In this document: piece after piece, positions 43,605-53,820 of the stretch
Layout: every line of letters begins with the position of its first letter
Numbering within the stretch: the stretch's first letter is position 1
From: Guptibacillus hwajinpoensis
GTDB lineage: Bacteria; Bacillota; Bacilli; Bacillales; Guptibacillaceae
Assembly: GCF_020524165.1 (NCBI RefSeq)
Contig: NZ_JAIVKU010000004.1
Coordinates: 186,001-250,000 of the forward strand
Direction of reading: 5' to 3'
Length of the DNA stretch: 64,000 nucleotides
Notes under the pieces: model-generated
The model's input: only the letters and a program-made list of their open reading frames with translations
Told to the model about the DNA's origin: nothing
The model's database searches: none
Made by a program: the position numbers and the translations under genes

Positions 43605-45497
43605 ATGGATTTAGAAAAGATTGAAAATCCTAAGTTTCTAAAGAATTATGATATGAACGAAATGACCGAGCTTGCTGAAGAAATTAGAAGTTTTTTAATT
43701 AACAAACTTTCCGAAACTGGTGGACATCTGGGGCCCAATCTTGGCGTAGTTGAACTGACAATTGTGCTTCATAAAATATATAATAGTCCAAAAGATAAAT
43801 TTATTTGGGACGTTGGTCACCAGGCATACGTTCATAAGATTCTCACTGGACGAGCTTCGAGATTTGACACCCTCCGAAAATATAAAGGGCTTTGTGGCTT
43901 TCCGAAGCGAAATGAAAGTGAGCATGACGTCTGGGAAACAGGTCATAGTTCTACCTCATTATCAGCAGCAATGGGGATGGCTGCTGCCCGTGATATGAAA
44001 GGGACAGACGAAAACGTTGTGGCTATTATTGGTGATGGGGCTCTTACAGGCGGGATGGCACTAGAAGCGCTTAACCACATCGGCCACGAGCAAAAAGACA
44101 TGCTTGTTATTTTAAATGATAATGAAATGTCCATTGCTCCAAATGTAGGTGCACTTCATAACATCTTAGGAAAGCTTCGTACAGCCGGTAAATATCATAA
44201 AGCGAAGGAAGAGCTTGAGTATCTACTAAAGAAAATTCCTGCGTTTGGAGGAGCACTTGCTTCAACAGCAGAGCGCGTAAAAGATGCTTTGAAGTATTTA
44301 TTGGTTTCCGGGATATTCTTTGAGGAACTTGGATTTACTTATCTTGGACCGGTAGATGGTCATGATGTCGAAGCACTAATGGAAAACATTAAGTATGCTA
44401 AGAAGACAAAAGGACCAGTCCTTATTCACGTACTTACGAAAAAAGGAAAAGGCTATCAACCTGCAGAAAGCGATCAAATTGGCGTATGGCACGGTGTGAG
44501 TCCATACAAAATAGAAGCAGGAGAACAAATTAAACCGAAAGTCGCAGCGCCTGGTTATAGCAAAGTGGTTAGTGAAACAGTGCGAAAGCTTGCTGAGAAG
44601 GATGATCGCATCTCAGTAATCACGCCTGCAATGACAGTAGGATCTAAATGGGAAGCATTTGAAAAGCAATTCCCAGAAAGGCTTTTTGATGTTGGGATTG
44701 CTGAACAGCATGCTACTACAATGGCCGCAGGGCTAGCAACTCAGGAGTTAAAACCGGTTTTATCGATCTATTCTACGTTTCTTCAAAGAGCGTATGACCA
44801 GCTTGTTCATGATGTATGCAGACAAAACCTGAACGTTTTCCTTGCAATTGATCGCTCTGGTCTTGTTGGAGCAGATGGTGAAACGCACCAGGGCGTTTTC
44901 GATATTTCTTTTCTCAGACACTTGCCAAATATGGTGCTCATGATGGCGAAAGATGAAAACGAATTACAGCATATGGTTTATACTGGACTGAAATACAATC
45001 AGGGACCAATTGCAGTGCGATATCCTAGGGGAAATGGCATTGGAACAAAGATGGATCAAGAACTAAAAGAAATTCCAATTGGTAGCTGGGAAGTTATTCG
45101 TGAAGGTACAGATATTGCGCTATTATCGTTTGGTCCTACCCTGCAAGATCTCCTAAGTGCAGCTGAGAAGTTAGAAAAAGAGGGTGTTTCAGCTCGAGTT
45201 ATTAATGCTCGTTTCATAAAACCTCTCGATGAGAAAATGATTGCAGATCTCATGCAAGAAGGAATACCAATGCTTACAGTTGAAGAAGCTATACTCCAAG
45301 GTGGATTTGGAAGTGCCATTCTTGAATATGTCAATGACAGTGGCTATCAGCATGGAAGTATTCAACGAATGGGAATTCCGGATGCTTATATTGAACACGG
45401 CAGTGTAGGCGAGTTATTAAAAGAAATTGGATTAACTTCAGATGATATTGCTGAGAAAGCGAAGAAAATGATTCCAGCTAAACAAAAGAGGGCATAA
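43605..45497 (+). CDS. dxs: 1-deoxy-D-xylulose-5-phosphate synthase
   Basis: A 630-residue thiamine diphosphate enzyme that joins pyruvate and glyceraldehyde 3-phosphate, first step of the MEP isoprenoid pathway. The GHxxY-type site is [15 protein letters not shown], the ThDP/Mg motif is [16 protein letters not shown], and the transketolase pyrimidine domain follows from about 315 with [15 protein letters not shown]. Follows oapA by 18 bases. Confidence 0.97.
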   Translation: MDLEKIENPKFLKNYDMNEMTELAEEIRSFLINKLSETGGHLGPNLGVVELTIVLHKIYNSPKDKFIWDVGHQAYVHKILTGRASRFDTLRKYKGLCGFPKRNESEHDVWETGHSSTSLSAAMGMAAARDMKGTDENVVAIIGDGALTGGMALEALNHIGHEQKDMLVILNDNEMSIAPNVGALHNILGKLRTAGKYHKAKEELEYLLKKIPAFGGALASTAERVKDALKYLLVSGIFFEELGFTYLGPVDGHDVEALMENIKYAKKTKGPVLIHVLTKKGKGYQPAESDQIGVWHGVSPYKIEAGEQIKPKVAAPGYSKVVSETVRKLAEKDDRISVITPAMTVGSKWEAFEKQFPERLFDVGIAEQHATTMAAGLATQELKPVLSIYSTFLQRAYDQLVHDVCRQNLNVFLAIDRSGLVGADGETHQGVFDISFLRHLPNMVLMMAKDENELQHMVYTGLKYNQGPIAVRYPRGNGIGTKMDQELKEIPIGSWEVIREGTDIALLSFGPTLQDLLSAAEKLEKEGVSARVINARFIKPLDEKMIADLMQEGIPMLTVEEAILQGGFGSAILEYVNDSGYQHGSIQRMGIPDAYIEHGSVGELLKEIGLTSDDIAEKAKKMIPAKQKRA

Positions 45498-45503
45498 AAG
45501 AGC

Positions 45504-46310
45504 ATGGCAAAAAAAGAAAGACTGGATGTACTCCTTGTCAATCGAGGTTTAATTGATACGAGAGAAAAAGCAAAGAGAGCGATTATGGCGGGTCTTGTCT
45601 TTTCAGAGACGGAAAGAATGGACAAACCAGGAATGAAAGTGTCAGAAGATATCCTTCTTCAAATTAAAGGGGATACGTTACGTTATGTTGGGCGCGGCGG
45701 TTTAAAGTTAGAGAAGGCGATCGACGTCTTCTCTCTTGATCCGAAAAACAAAATTGTTTTAGATATTGGCTCTTCTACCGGAGGGTTTACCGACTGTGCA
45801 CTTCAAAATGGTGCTTCACTCGTTTATGCACTTGATGTGGGTTATAATCAACTTGCATGGAAGCTGCGTGTAGACGATCGTGTGGTAGTGAAAGAAAGAA
45901 CGAATTTTCGATATGCGGTCAGAGAGGATTTTGAACAAGGACTTCCTGATCTAGCCACAATTGATGTTTCGTTCATTTCTTTAAAGTTAATCTTACCTGT
46001 TTTAAAAGAGATTTTGAAAGAAAATGGGGAAGTCATCGCCCTTGTCAAACCGCAATTTGAAGCGGGGCGTGGAGAAGTAGGTAAAAAGGGAATTGTTCGT
46101 GATAAAAAAATTCATCATCGAGTACTGAAAGAAATGATGGATTTTGCTGAACGAGAAGGCTATAAAGTTAACGGTATATCCTATTCACCTATTACTGGTG
46201 GGGAAGGAAATATCGAATTTTTATTATATCTTGGCTGGAAACAGGACGCCATCATCGAAAATGTTCCTTCTGCTGAAGAGGTTGTTGAAGAAGCACATCA
46301 GAAACTATAG
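45504..46310 (+). CDS. tlyA: TlyA-family rRNA methyltransferase YqxC
   Basis: A 268-residue protein with an N-terminal S4 RNA-binding domain (RLDVLLVNRGLIDTREKAKR) and an FtsJ-like methyltransferase domain with SAM motif LDIGSSTGGFTDCALQ. The K-D-K-E set is spread over K-(LEKAI), D-(ALDVG), K-(ALVKPQ) and E-(GEGNIEF). Homologues methylate ribose in rRNA; in Bacillus this is YqxC. Six bases after dxs. Ends at a terminator. Confidence 0.93.
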   Translation: MAKKERLDVLLVNRGLIDTREKAKRAIMAGLVFSETERMDKPGMKVSEDILLQIKGDTLRYVGRGGLKLEKAIDVFSLDPKNKIVLDIGSSTGGFTDCALQNGASLVYALDVGYNQLAWKLRVDDRVVVKERTNFRYAVREDFEQGLPDLATIDVSFISLKLILPVLKEILKENGEVIALVKPQFEAGRGEVGKKGIVRDKKIHHRVLKEMMDFAEREGYKVNGISYSPITGGEGNIEFLLYLGWKQDAIIENVPSAEEVVEEAHQKL

Positions 46311-46336
46311 AGGATGCACGAGGTGTGTCCTTTTTC
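46311..46336 (+). terminator. dxs-tlyA terminator
   Basis: AGGATGCAC, 3-base loop, GTGTGTCCT, TTTTTC; two G-U pairs in the stem. Confidence 0.7.
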
Positions 46337-46407
46337 TCGTTCATCATTCCACTGGGCATTTTGAATTGGAAGCAAACGGAAGTTGCGAGTGAATATTTAT
46401 GAGGGTC

Positions 46408-46436
46408 TATACAAAAGACGAATAGGGCTATATAAT
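46408..46436 (+). promoter_or_regulatory. SigA promoter of ahrC
   Basis: TATACA (46408-46413), 17-base spacer, TATAAT (46431-46436), 36 bases before the ahrC ATG. Confidence 0.6.
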
Positions 46437-46471
46437 AAGGCTGTCAGATTTTACTTGCCGGAGGTTATACA

Positions 46472-46921
46472 ATGAATAAAGGGCAACGCCATATCAAAAT
46501 ACGTGAAATGATTGCGAATCAAGATGTTGAGACTCAGGATGAGCTTGTTTATTGTCTAAAAAGTGCAGGTTTTAATGTTACTCAAGCAACGGTTTCAAGA
46601 GATATTAAAGAGCTTCATCTTGTTAAAGTGCCAACAATCGATGGCAGGTATAAATACAGTCTGCCAGCAGATCAGCGCTTTAATCCGCTTCAAAAATTAA
46701 AGAGAACATTAACGGACGCGTTTATTAGTATAGATCATGCAGATCATCTTATTGTAATGAAAACGCTTCCTGGAAACGCCAATGCCATTGGTGCGCTAAT
46801 TGATAATCTAGACTGGGAAGAGATTATGGGGAATATTAGCGGCGATGATACGATTCTAATTATTTGTAAAAGTGCGGATGCGGCTCCAATGTTATCACAA
46901 CGTTTTATTGATATGCTTTAG
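46472..46921 (+). CDS. ahrC: Arginine repressor AhrC/ArgR
   Basis: A 149-residue ArgR. The winged-helix domain ([37 protein letters not shown]) is followed by the hexamerising, arginine-binding domain with [16 protein letters not shown] and [11 protein letters not shown]. Represses arginine synthesis and activates catabolism. Candidate target sites lie before artP at the far end of this window. Confidence 0.96.
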   Translation: MNKGQRHIKIREMIANQDVETQDELVYCLKSAGFNVTQATVSRDIKELHLVKVPTIDGRYKYSLPADQRFNPLQKLKRTLTDAFISIDHADHLIVMKTLPGNANAIGALIDNLDWEEIMGNISGDDTILIICKSADAAPMLSQRFIDML

Positions 46922-46955
46922 AATAATGAATGAAGATCTTTGAAGGTGGGAGAAT

Positions 46956-48653
46956 ATGTTAGCGGAACTATCCATTCGTAATTTTGCGATCATAGAAGCG
47001 ATAACCGTTTCATTTGAGCGTGGGTTAACCGTTCTTACTGGAGAAACAGGCGCTGGCAAATCCATTATTATTGATGCCATAGGGCTTTTAGTTGGAGGGA
47101 GAGGTTCAGCTGAATTCGTGCGTTATGGAACGAAGAAAGCAGAAATTGAAGGATTATTTCATATTGAGCCGAACCATCCAACAGTGCAAAAACTTGAAGA
47201 TGTAGGAATTGAGTTTACAGATGACATGGTGGTGTTACGCCGTGACATATCACATGCTGGAAAAAGCATTTGTCGTGTGAATGGGAAGTTAGTCACACTT
47301 GGCATTTTGCGAGAGATTGGTCAAACGCTTATTGATATCCACGGACAACATGAACATCAGGATTTAATGCAATCAGATAAGCACCTTACTTTACTCGATC
47401 AGTTTGGAGACCGATCCATTGGGCCAGCTCTCTTGGAATATAGAGAGGTTTTTCAAAGATACAAAAAAATTCAGCAACAAATGAAGAATCTAACTGAAAA
47501 TGAACAGCAAATGGCTCATAGACTTGATTTAATCCAATACCAACTTGAAGAAATCACGAAAGCTGAACTTTCTCCAAATGAAGATGATGAATTAATGGAA
47601 GAGAAATTGCGATTAGGAAATTTTGAAAAGTTATTCTCTGCGCTTCAGGATGTTTATGATTCCCTTCATGGAGATAATAAAGGGTTAGATTGGGTTGGGC
47701 TAGCGATGTCACAACTTGAGTCAGTTGTTGACCTTGATGAGGAGTTGCGTGGTTATCACGAAGAGGTCGCTAATCAATTTTATCTTCTTGAAGAGACGGC
47801 AGGTAAATTAAATACATATCGTGATCAACTTGAGTTTGATCCAGCACGACTAGATTTTGTAGAAGAGAGACTAAACGAAATCCAAATATTAAAGCGAAAG
47901 TATGGGGATTCTGTAGAAGAAATATTGGAGTATGCGGCTTCAATTGAAGATGAAGTAGACGAGTTATTAAACAGGGAAGGCCGCGTAGACGAGCTCCAGT
48001 CTGATTTAAAGGGCATTAAAGCCGATCTAACTGTAGAGGCTGATAATTTGACCGGTCTACGTAAAAAAGTAGCTGGTGAGCTTGTCGCATCAATTCATCA
48101 TGAGCTTAGAGATCTTTATATGGAAAAAACAGAATTTGCAATTCATTTCAATGGGTCTGATGAAAGTAAAAAAGATTTCTTTCATAGGTCCGGACAAGAT
48201 GATATTGACTTTATGATTTCTACGAATCCAGGTGAGCCGTTGAAAGAGCTATCAAAAACGGCTTCTGGTGGTGAGTTATCTCGTATCATGTTAGCATTAA
48301 AGTCCATTTTCTCGAAGCATCAGGGCATTACTTCCATTATATTTGACGAGGTAGATACAGGAGTAAGTGGAAGGGTGGCTCAAGCCATGGCAGAAAAGAT
48401 TCAGCGTCTTTCTTCCGGGTCCCAGGTTCTTGTTATTACCCACCTTCCTCAAGTAGCTGCTATGGCAGATCATCACCTTTATATTTCGAAAGAAGAAACA
48501 GGTGAAGGTCGAACAAAGACAAGTGTTGGGAATTTAAGTGCTGATGAACAAATTGAAGAACTTGGAAGAATGATTGCTGGTGCTGAGATGACGGAGCTTA
48601 CGAAGAAACATGCAAAAGAATTGTTGCATCAAGCAAACCAAATTAAATCATGA
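46956..48653 (+). CDS. recN: DNA repair protein RecN
   Basis: A 565-residue SMC-like ATPase in double-strand break repair. Walker [18 protein letters not shown], a long coiled coil around residues 160-370, signature [18 protein letters not shown] and Walker [17 protein letters not shown]. Full length. GGTGGGAGAAT precedes the ATG. Confidence 0.97.
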   Translation: MLAELSIRNFAIIEAITVSFERGLTVLTGETGAGKSIIIDAIGLLVGGRGSAEFVRYGTKKAEIEGLFHIEPNHPTVQKLEDVGIEFTDDMVVLRRDISHAGKSICRVNGKLVTLGILREIGQTLIDIHGQHEHQDLMQSDKHLTLLDQFGDRSIGPALLEYREVFQRYKKIQQQMKNLTENEQQMAHRLDLIQYQLEEITKAELSPNEDDELMEEKLRLGNFEKLFSALQDVYDSLHGDNKGLDWVGLAMSQLESVVDLDEELRGYHEEVANQFYLLEETAGKLNTYRDQLEFDPARLDFVEERLNEIQILKRKYGDSVEEILEYAASIEDEVDELLNREGRVDELQSDLKGIKADLTVEADNLTGLRKKVAGELVASIHHELRDLYMEKTEFAIHFNGSDESKKDFFHRSGQDDIDFMISTNPGEPLKELSKTASGGELSRIMLALKSIFSKHQGITSIIFDEVDTGVSGRVAQAMAEKIQRLSSGSQVLVITHLPQVAAMADHHLYISKEETGEGRTKTSVGNLSADEQIEELGRMIAGAEMTELTKKHAKELLHQANQIKS

Positions 48654-48658
48654 TTTGA

Positions 48659-48693
48659 AATGCTATCCAACTCAGGGTAGCATTTTCATTTTT
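48659..48693 (+). terminator. recN terminator
   Basis: AATGCTATCC, loop AACTCA, GGTAGCATT, TTCATTTTT. Confidence 0.75.
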
Positions 48694-48777
48694 AGAGGTT
48701 ATAATAACGGCGTCTCAAGGCAAAATTATAGATACAGCCATGTTGGAGGTGTGAGCAAGAGCGAGGAGAGTGAAGGA

Positions 48778-50073
48778 TTGAAGATAGAGATGTTTCGTAA
48801 GTTGTTGGGTTTAGTTCTCCTTGGAGTTTTAGTCGGACTCGGCTTTTCAAAACCAGTACAATTATTTTTATCCATTCCAAATGAGATTATCATGTTTGAA
48901 GGAGATCAAACGAAAATTTCATCTGTTATTCCTGCCGTTGCAACACTTGGAAGCAATGAAGTGGCAAGTTTGGATCCACATGGAAAAGAATTAACGGTTA
49001 ACGGAGACAAAAGCGGTTCAGATATCCTGGATTTAACTGTTGGAAAGATTCCAGTCAAGAAAGTTGATGTAAAAGTTCTTCCAGACTTTAAAGTGATCCC
49101 TGGTGGACAATCAATCGGTGTTAAGCTAAACACGCGTGGTGTTCTTGTTGTAGGTCATCATTTGATTCATACGAATCAGGGCGATCGGTCACCTGGAGAA
49201 ATAGCAGACATTCAAGTAGGCGATATTATCACTAAGATAAATGGTCAAGCTGTTCAAAAAATGAGTGACATAGGCTCGATTGTTAAAAAGGCTGGAAGCA
49301 ATGGAAATGCCTTAGAAGTGACAATTGTTAGAGAAAATGAAGAACTTAGTAAGAAATTGGTCCCGGTTAAAGACAAACAAAATGAAGCTTATCGAATTGG
49401 ATTATATATACGTGATTCTGCAGCAGGAGTGGGTACGTTAACGTTTTATCATCCTGATTCAAAAAAATATGGTGCTCTTGGCCATGTTATTTCTGATATG
49501 GATACGAAAAAACCAATTGTCGTAAACCGTGGTGAGATATACCCTTCTTCTGTTACATCAATTGAAAAAGGAAGTAATGGACATCCTGGAGAAAAATTAG
49601 CTAGGTTTTCTAAAACAGATCAAAAGCTTGGTACAATTACCCGAAATAGCCCATTTGGTATTTTTGGTGAAATGAATAAAGAAGTGAAAAAAGGCATGTA
49701 TGATCAACCAATGCCAATTGCACTTTCTCATCAAGTAAAAGAAGGTCCAGCAAAAATATTGACGGTAGTAAAAGGCAGTGAGGTAAAGGAATATGATGTA
49801 GAAGTCATCAGTTCAATTCCTCAAAAGTTTCCTGCTACAAAAGGGATGGTTATTAAAGTAACGGATCCAGAGTTATTAAAAGAAACCGGTGGCATCGTTC
49901 AAGGGATGAGTGGAAGTCCAATTATTCAAGATGGAAAAGTGATTGGAGCAGTTACTCATGTATTTGTAAATGATTCCACTTCAGGCTATGGCGTTCATAT
50001 AGAATGGATGTTGGAAGAAGCAGGAATAAATATTTATGAAGAAAGTCGTAATGAGAAGCGAACGGCGAGCTAA
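48778..50073 (+). CDS. spoIVB: Sporulation signalling serine protease SpoIVB
   Basis: A 431-residue S55 peptidase made in the forespore that cleaves SpoIVFA to trigger pro-SigK processing. N-terminal membrane anchor ([16 protein letters not shown]), PDZ domain at about 125-190 ([18 protein letters not shown]), then the protease domain with catalytic His in [13 protein letters not shown] and Ser in [17 protein letters not shown] chose TTG at 48778, with GAGGAG 9 bases upstream; ATG at 48790 is an alternative and the longer frame to 48610 overlaps recN. Confidence 0.92.
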   Translation: MKIEMFRKLLGLVLLGVLVGLGFSKPVQLFLSIPNEIIMFEGDQTKISSVIPAVATLGSNEVASLDPHGKELTVNGDKSGSDILDLTVGKIPVKKVDVKVLPDFKVIPGGQSIGVKLNTRGVLVVGHHLIHTNQGDRSPGEIADIQVGDIITKINGQAVQKMSDIGSIVKKAGSNGNALEVTIVRENEELSKKLVPVKDKQNEAYRIGLYIRDSAAGVGTLTFYHPDSKKYGALGHVISDMDTKKPIVVNRGEIYPSSVTSIEKGSNGHPGEKLARFSKTDQKLGTITRNSPFGIFGEMNKEVKKGMYDQPMPIALSHQVKEGPAKILTVVKGSEVKEYDVEVISSIPQKFPATKGMVIKVTDPELLKETGGIVQGMSGSPIIQDGKVIGAVTHVFVNDSTSGYGVHIEWMLEEAGINIYEESRNEKRTAS

Positions 50074-50098
50074 AAAAGCTCAATGTTCGCTTTCTTTC
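50056..50098 (+). terminator. spoIVB terminator
   Basis: Nested stems AAGCGAAC/GTTCGCTT and GAGCT/AGCTC with the spoIVB stop inside; followed by TCTTTCGTTTT. Confidence 0.75.
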
Positions 50099-50133
50099 GT
50101 TTTCAAACCATGGTATACTTTGGATGAAGAAAA

Positions 50134-50140
50134 TTCGACA
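50134..50140 (-). promoter_or_regulatory. 0A box upstream of spo0A
   Basis: TTCGACA on the plus strand is the perfect complement of the Spo0A binding box TGTCGAA, about 180 bases before the spo0A start. It is consistent with the autoregulation known in B. subtilis. Confidence 0.5.
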
Positions 50141-50243
50141 AAATTGAAAGAGAATTCAGAAAGTGTTGTTATATGTAGTAAATTGAAGGATACTCAAGAT
50201 TAATGGAGAATTAATATTGTTTTTAAATGTTTTTAGAAATTTT

Positions 50244-50272
50244 AGAGGAAATTTATAACTTCCGTTGAATTT
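50244..50272 (+). promoter_or_regulatory. SigH promoter of spo0A
   Basis: AGAGGAAAT (50244-50252), 11-base spacer, GTTGAATTT (50264-50272). This fits the SigH pattern RNAGGAWWW-N11-12-RNNGAATWW and corresponds to the sporulation promoter Ps of B. subtilis spo0A. Confidence 0.78.
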
Positions 50273-50317
50273 CTATACTACTACGGTAACCAAACTTGTG
50301 GAAGGAGAGACGGAGCC

Positions 50318-51118
50318 GTGCAAAAAATTAAAGTGTGCTTAGCTGATGACAATCGTGAATTGGTTAATTTGATTGAGGAATATATGTCACGACAAGAGGA
50401 TATGGAGGTAGTCGGAACCGCTTCCAATGGGCAGGAATGCTTAGAAGTACTTGAAGATCAAGAGCCTGATGTACTGGTACTTGATATTATTATGCCGCAC
50501 CTAGATGGTCTTGCAGTTCTCGAACGACTAAGAGAAATGAATTACACTTGTAGTGTTATTATGCTTACTGCATTTGGTCAGGAAGATGTTACTAAAAAAG
50601 CTGTTGATTTAGGAGCCTCTTACTTTATTCTAAAGCCGTTTGATATGGATAATTTAGCAAGTCACGTCAGGCAGGTTAGTGGCAAGAAAACCACGTTTAC
50701 TACAAATAGCGGATCGTATAAGCGACCGCAACGTGAAAGTCGTCCTAGAAACCTTGATGCAAGTATCACGAGCATCATTCATGAAATTGGTGTACCAGCA
50801 CATATTAAAGGTTATATGTACTTAAGAGAAGCCATTACGATGGTTTATAATGACATTGAATTATTAGGCTCGATTACAAAAGTGCTTTATCCTGATATTG
50901 CGAAAAAGTTTAATACGACTTCATCCCGAGTTGAACGCGCGATTCGTCATGCTATTGAAGTTGCTTGGAGTAGAGGGAATGTAGAGTCGATTTCGAACTT
51001 ATTTGGTTATACTGTAAGCATGTCGAAAGCGAAGCCGACCAATAGTGAATTTATCGCGATGGTTGCTGATAAGCTACGGATTGAGCATAACATGGATAAT
51101 TATTCCCATAGCAGGTAA
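50318..51118 (+). CDS. spo0A: Sporulation master regulator Spo0A
   Basis: A 266-residue response regulator. The receiver domain has the acidic pocket ADD (10-11), phosphoacceptor Asp56 in [13 protein letters not shown] and Lys in ILKPFD. The C-terminal effector domain (from about 145) includes the recognition helix [21 protein letters not shown] and the SigA-contact region. GTG start preceded by GGAAGGAGAGACGGAGCC. Position after spoIVB is as in B. subtilis. Confidence 0.98.
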   Translation: MQKIKVCLADDNRELVNLIEEYMSRQEDMEVVGTASNGQECLEVLEDQEPDVLVLDIIMPHLDGLAVLERLREMNYTCSVIMLTAFGQEDVTKKAVDLGASYFILKPFDMDNLASHVRQVSGKKTTFTTNSGSYKRPQRESRPRNLDASITSIIHEIGVPAHIKGYMYLREAITMVYNDIELLGSITKVLYPDIAKKFNTTSSRVERAIRHAIEVAWSRGNVESISNLFGYTVSMSKAKPTNSEFIAMVADKLRIEHNMDNYSHSR

Positions 51119-51166
51119 GCTTGCTTTCACCTTAAAAATTATTACATTTTTAAAATGTTTATCATT

Positions 51167-51207
51167 AAAAAACAAAACCCCTTTCTTCGAAAGGGGTTTT
51201 GTTTTTT
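51167..51207. terminator. Bidirectional terminator, spo0A/yqzF
   Basis: AAACAAAACCCCTTTC, small loop, GAAAGGGGTTTTGTTT with T run; complementary T tract on the minus strand. Confidence 0.9.
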
Positions 51208-51216
51208 GTTTGATTA

Positions 51217-51453
51217 TTATTTTTTTGACGAAAATCTCGGTTGTACTTTATTTCGTTTACGATCTCTATAAAAAATAAACCCGCCAACGAAAGCAAGACC
51301 AGCGATAAGGAAAACGAGACCGAGAATAAATTGAACGATAAGAGAAGTAAACGGTGGATTTAACACTCCGAAAAGAACATCTCTCATTAATTTAATACCA
51401 ATAACACCAATGATTCCGGGAATTAAGACAACAAGTAAAGCCACTAACCTCAT
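51217..51453 (-). CDS. yqzF: DUF2627 membrane protein YqzF
   Basis: A 78-residue protein with two membrane helices (LVALLVVLIPGIIGVIGI and LIVQFILGLVFLIAGLAFVG) and a basic FIFYRDRKRNKVQ tail, as in DUF2627. Function unknown. ATG at 51453 has AAAGGGTG upstream; a GTG at 51480 is possible. Confidence 0.82.
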   Translation of the reverse strand: MRLVALLVVLIPGIIGVIGIKLMRDVLFGVLNPPFTSLIVQFILGLVFLIAGLAFVGGFIFYRDRKRNKVQPRFSSKK

Positions 51454-51637
51454 TACTGGTGCACCCTTTCCATACTTCACTAGTGCTATTGTAGCGAAGT
51501 CTGCATGAAGTGTCTATGTATGTCTATAACTAACAAAAAAACAATGGCGATAACCGTGCATGATTTGTCAAAAATATAAAATAGATGTATGATTAGTATG
51601 AAATATATTGCATGTATAGGATGCAGGTGATGAAGAG

Positions 51638-53704
51638 TTGCGAACATGTATGATTGTAGGTGCTGGAAAAGGTGGAGTGGCGCTTCTGGAGATATTGCAG
51701 GAAACCAAAATGATGGAAGTTATTGCGATGGTGGATTGTAACCAAGACGCACCTGGTATACTTAAGGCTCGTAATAGTGGGATTGATGTCTTTGAAGACT
51801 GGAAAGTGGCATTAGAACATTTTGAAATCGATGTCATTGTAGAAGCTACTGGAGATGAAGCGGTTTTTGAGGAAATCAGAGACAAGCGAGAAAAGCATAC
51901 TGTTTTAATTCCCGGATCAGTAGCAAATATTGTTTTAAAGTTAATCGAAGAAAAAGAAGTGTTAATTGATACATTGCTTCATCAATCTAAACAACAGGAA
52001 ATCATCTTAGATTCGACACATGACGGAATGATTGCGGTTAATGTCCATGAGGAAGTAACGTTGTTTAATCGCAGTGCTGAGAAAATTACTGGGATTAGCA
52101 AAGAGCAGGCTGATGGAAGAGTAATTGGATCTCTGATGGCTTCTAGTATGCTACCTCGTGTTCTTTCGTCTGGAAAAGCTGAAATTAATCAAGAACAGTT
52201 GCTACCAAACGGAAAGAAAATAATTACGACAAGAATTCCGATGTTTGACGATGAAGGAAGCCGAATCGGCGCACTGGCTGTTTTTAAAGACATGACGGCA
52301 ATCGAGCAGATGGCACAAGAGGTAACAAATTTAAAAAGTATTCAATCAATGCTTGAAGCCATTATACAATCCTCCGACGAAGCAATTTCTGTTGTAGATG
52401 AAAACGGAAAAGGACTTATGATCAATCCGGCTTATACTAGGTTAACGGGTCTCAGCCGTGATGAGGTTATCGGCAAACCGGCAAATACCGACATATCTGA
52501 AGGTGAAAGCATGCATATGCGTGTGCTTAGAACAAGAAAGCCTGTGCGCGGTGTGCAGATGAAAGTTGGTCCTAAAAAAAGAGAAGTCGTTGTCAATGTT
52601 TCGCCTGTTATTGTTGATGGACGTTTGAAAGGAAGTGTAGGAGTTATTCATGATATTTCAGAATTACACTCTCTGAATAACCAACTACAACGAGCCAGGC
52701 AAATTATTAGAACGTTAGAAGCAAAGTATTCCTTTGAAGATATAATAGGGAAATCAGATGAGATGACTTTTTCTGTTCAGCAAGCTAAACTAGCTGCCTC
52801 TACTCCAGCGACCGTACTTCTTCGCGGGGAATCGGGTACAGGGAAGGAATTATTTGCACATGCCATACATAATGCAAGTGATCGTAAATATAACAAATTT
52901 GTCAGGGTGAATTGCGCCGCTATTTCTGAATCCCTATTTGAAAGTGAACTTTTTGGTTATGAGGATGGAGCGTTTTCGGGTGCCCGACAAGGTGGTAAAC
53001 GAGGGCTTTTTGAGGAAGCGAACGGTGGGAGCATTTTTTTAGATGAAATTGGAGAAGTGTCTTTAGGGACGCAGGCAAAGCTCCTTCGCGTACTGCAGGA
53101 ACGTGAAATTGTACGAGTGGGTGGGGCGAAGCCGATTTCAATTAATGTAAGAATCATCGCTGCGACGAATGCGAAACTTGAAAAAAGAATAATCGATGGT
53201 TCGTTTAGGGAAGATTTATACTATCGATTAAATCGCCTGCCGATTCAAATAGCTCCATTGAGACAACGGAAAGAAGATATTGCAGCCCTTGCGAAACATT
53301 TACTAACAAAAATCAATCAAGATTATGGAAGAAATGTGAGAGGGGTAACCCCAGCAGCTGTGGACTATTTAAAATCTTATGACTGGCCAGGGAACGTTAG
53401 GGAGTTTGAAAACGTTTTGGGAAGAATTGTGATTCACATGGATGTTTCAGAAACGATGATCGAATTACACCATCTTCCTTCGCTATTAAGTGAAAAGAAA
53501 GATGCTGAACTTCTGTCGGTCGAAAGAACCCCTGATAAGATGCTATCTCAGTTAGTTGATGAATTTGAAAAGAAAACAATTCGTCAGACGCTTGAACTTT
53601 ATGAGGGAAATAAGACGGCGACCGCCAGGGCGTTGGGTGTGTCTCTTCGTAATTTATATTATAAAATGGAGAAACACGGAATTGAAAAGTCTAGCATGCA
53701 ATGA
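51638..53704 (+). CDS. bkdR: Sig54-dependent activator BkdR
   Basis: A 688-residue enhancer-binding protein that activates branched-chain amino acid catabolism. Domains: N-terminal Rossmann-like region beginning [13 protein letters not shown], two PAS domains (about 120-240 and 240-350), AAA+ core with Walker [16 protein letters not shown], Walker [12 protein letters not shown], and a Fis-type HTH with [20 protein letters not shown]. The Sig54-contact loop reads GAFSGA rather than the usual GAFTGA. TTG start at 51638. Its last codons overlap the first of two activator dyads for the ptb promoter. Confidence 0.93.
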   Translation: MRTCMIVGAGKGGVALLEILQETKMMEVIAMVDCNQDAPGILKARNSGIDVFEDWKVALEHFEIDVIVEATGDEAVFEEIRDKREKHTVLIPGSVANIVLKLIEEKEVLIDTLLHQSKQQEIILDSTHDGMIAVNVHEEVTLFNRSAEKITGISKEQADGRVIGSLMASSMLPRVLSSGKAEINQEQLLPNGKKIITTRIPMFDDEGSRIGALAVFKDMTAIEQMAQEVTNLKSIQSMLEAIIQSSDEAISVVDENGKGLMINPAYTRLTGLSRDEVIGKPANTDISEGESMHMRVLRTRKPVRGVQMKVGPKKREVVVNVSPVIVDGRLKGSVGVIHDISELHSLNNQLQRARQIIRTLEAKYSFEDIIGKSDEMTFSVQQAKLAASTPATVLLRGESGTGKELFAHAIHNASDRKYNKFVRVNCAAISESLFESELFGYEDGAFSGARQGGKRGLFEEANGGSIFLDEIGEVSLGTQAKLLRVLQEREIVRVGGAKPISINVRIIAATNAKLEKRIIDGSFREDLYYRLNRLPIQIAPLRQRKEDIAALAKHLLTKINQDYGRNVRGVTPAAVDYLKSYDWPGNVREFENVLGRIVIHMDVSETMIELHHLPSLLSEKKDAELLSVERTPDKMLSQLVDEFEKKTIRQTLELYEGNKTATARALGVSLRNLYYKMEKHGIEKSSMQ

Positions 53705-53729
53705 TTTGCGCGATGTGCAATTTGTTGCA
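53697..53729 (+). promoter_or_regulatory. Two upstream activator dyads for BkdR
   Basis: TGCAA-N4-TTGCG at 53697-53710 and TGCAA-N4-TTGCA at 53716-53729, start to start 19 bases, located 43-75 bases before the -24 element. This is the normal range for Sig54 enhancer sites, here unusually close to the promoter. Confidence 0.65.
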
Positions 53730-53771
53730 TGGTCGATTCAACTCAAACCCAGTTGCAGTAAGAATTTAAAA

Positions 53772-53788
53772 TTGGCACGGAACTTGCA
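53772..53788 (+). promoter_or_regulatory. Sig54 (-24/-12) promoter of the ptb-bkd operon
   Basis: TTGGCAC (53772-53778), five bases, TTGCA (53784-53788): a full match to the Sig54 consensus TTGGCAC-N5-TTGCW. Confidence 0.93.
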
Positions 53789-53820
53789 TAATAGTATGAT
53801 GGCGTAAAAGGAGGACACCG

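Noticed and set aside
48680..48706. GCATT ... TATAATA as a forespore SigG promoter for spoIVB
   Set aside because: Spacing is about 15 bases, too short, and the GCATT is part of the recN terminator arm.
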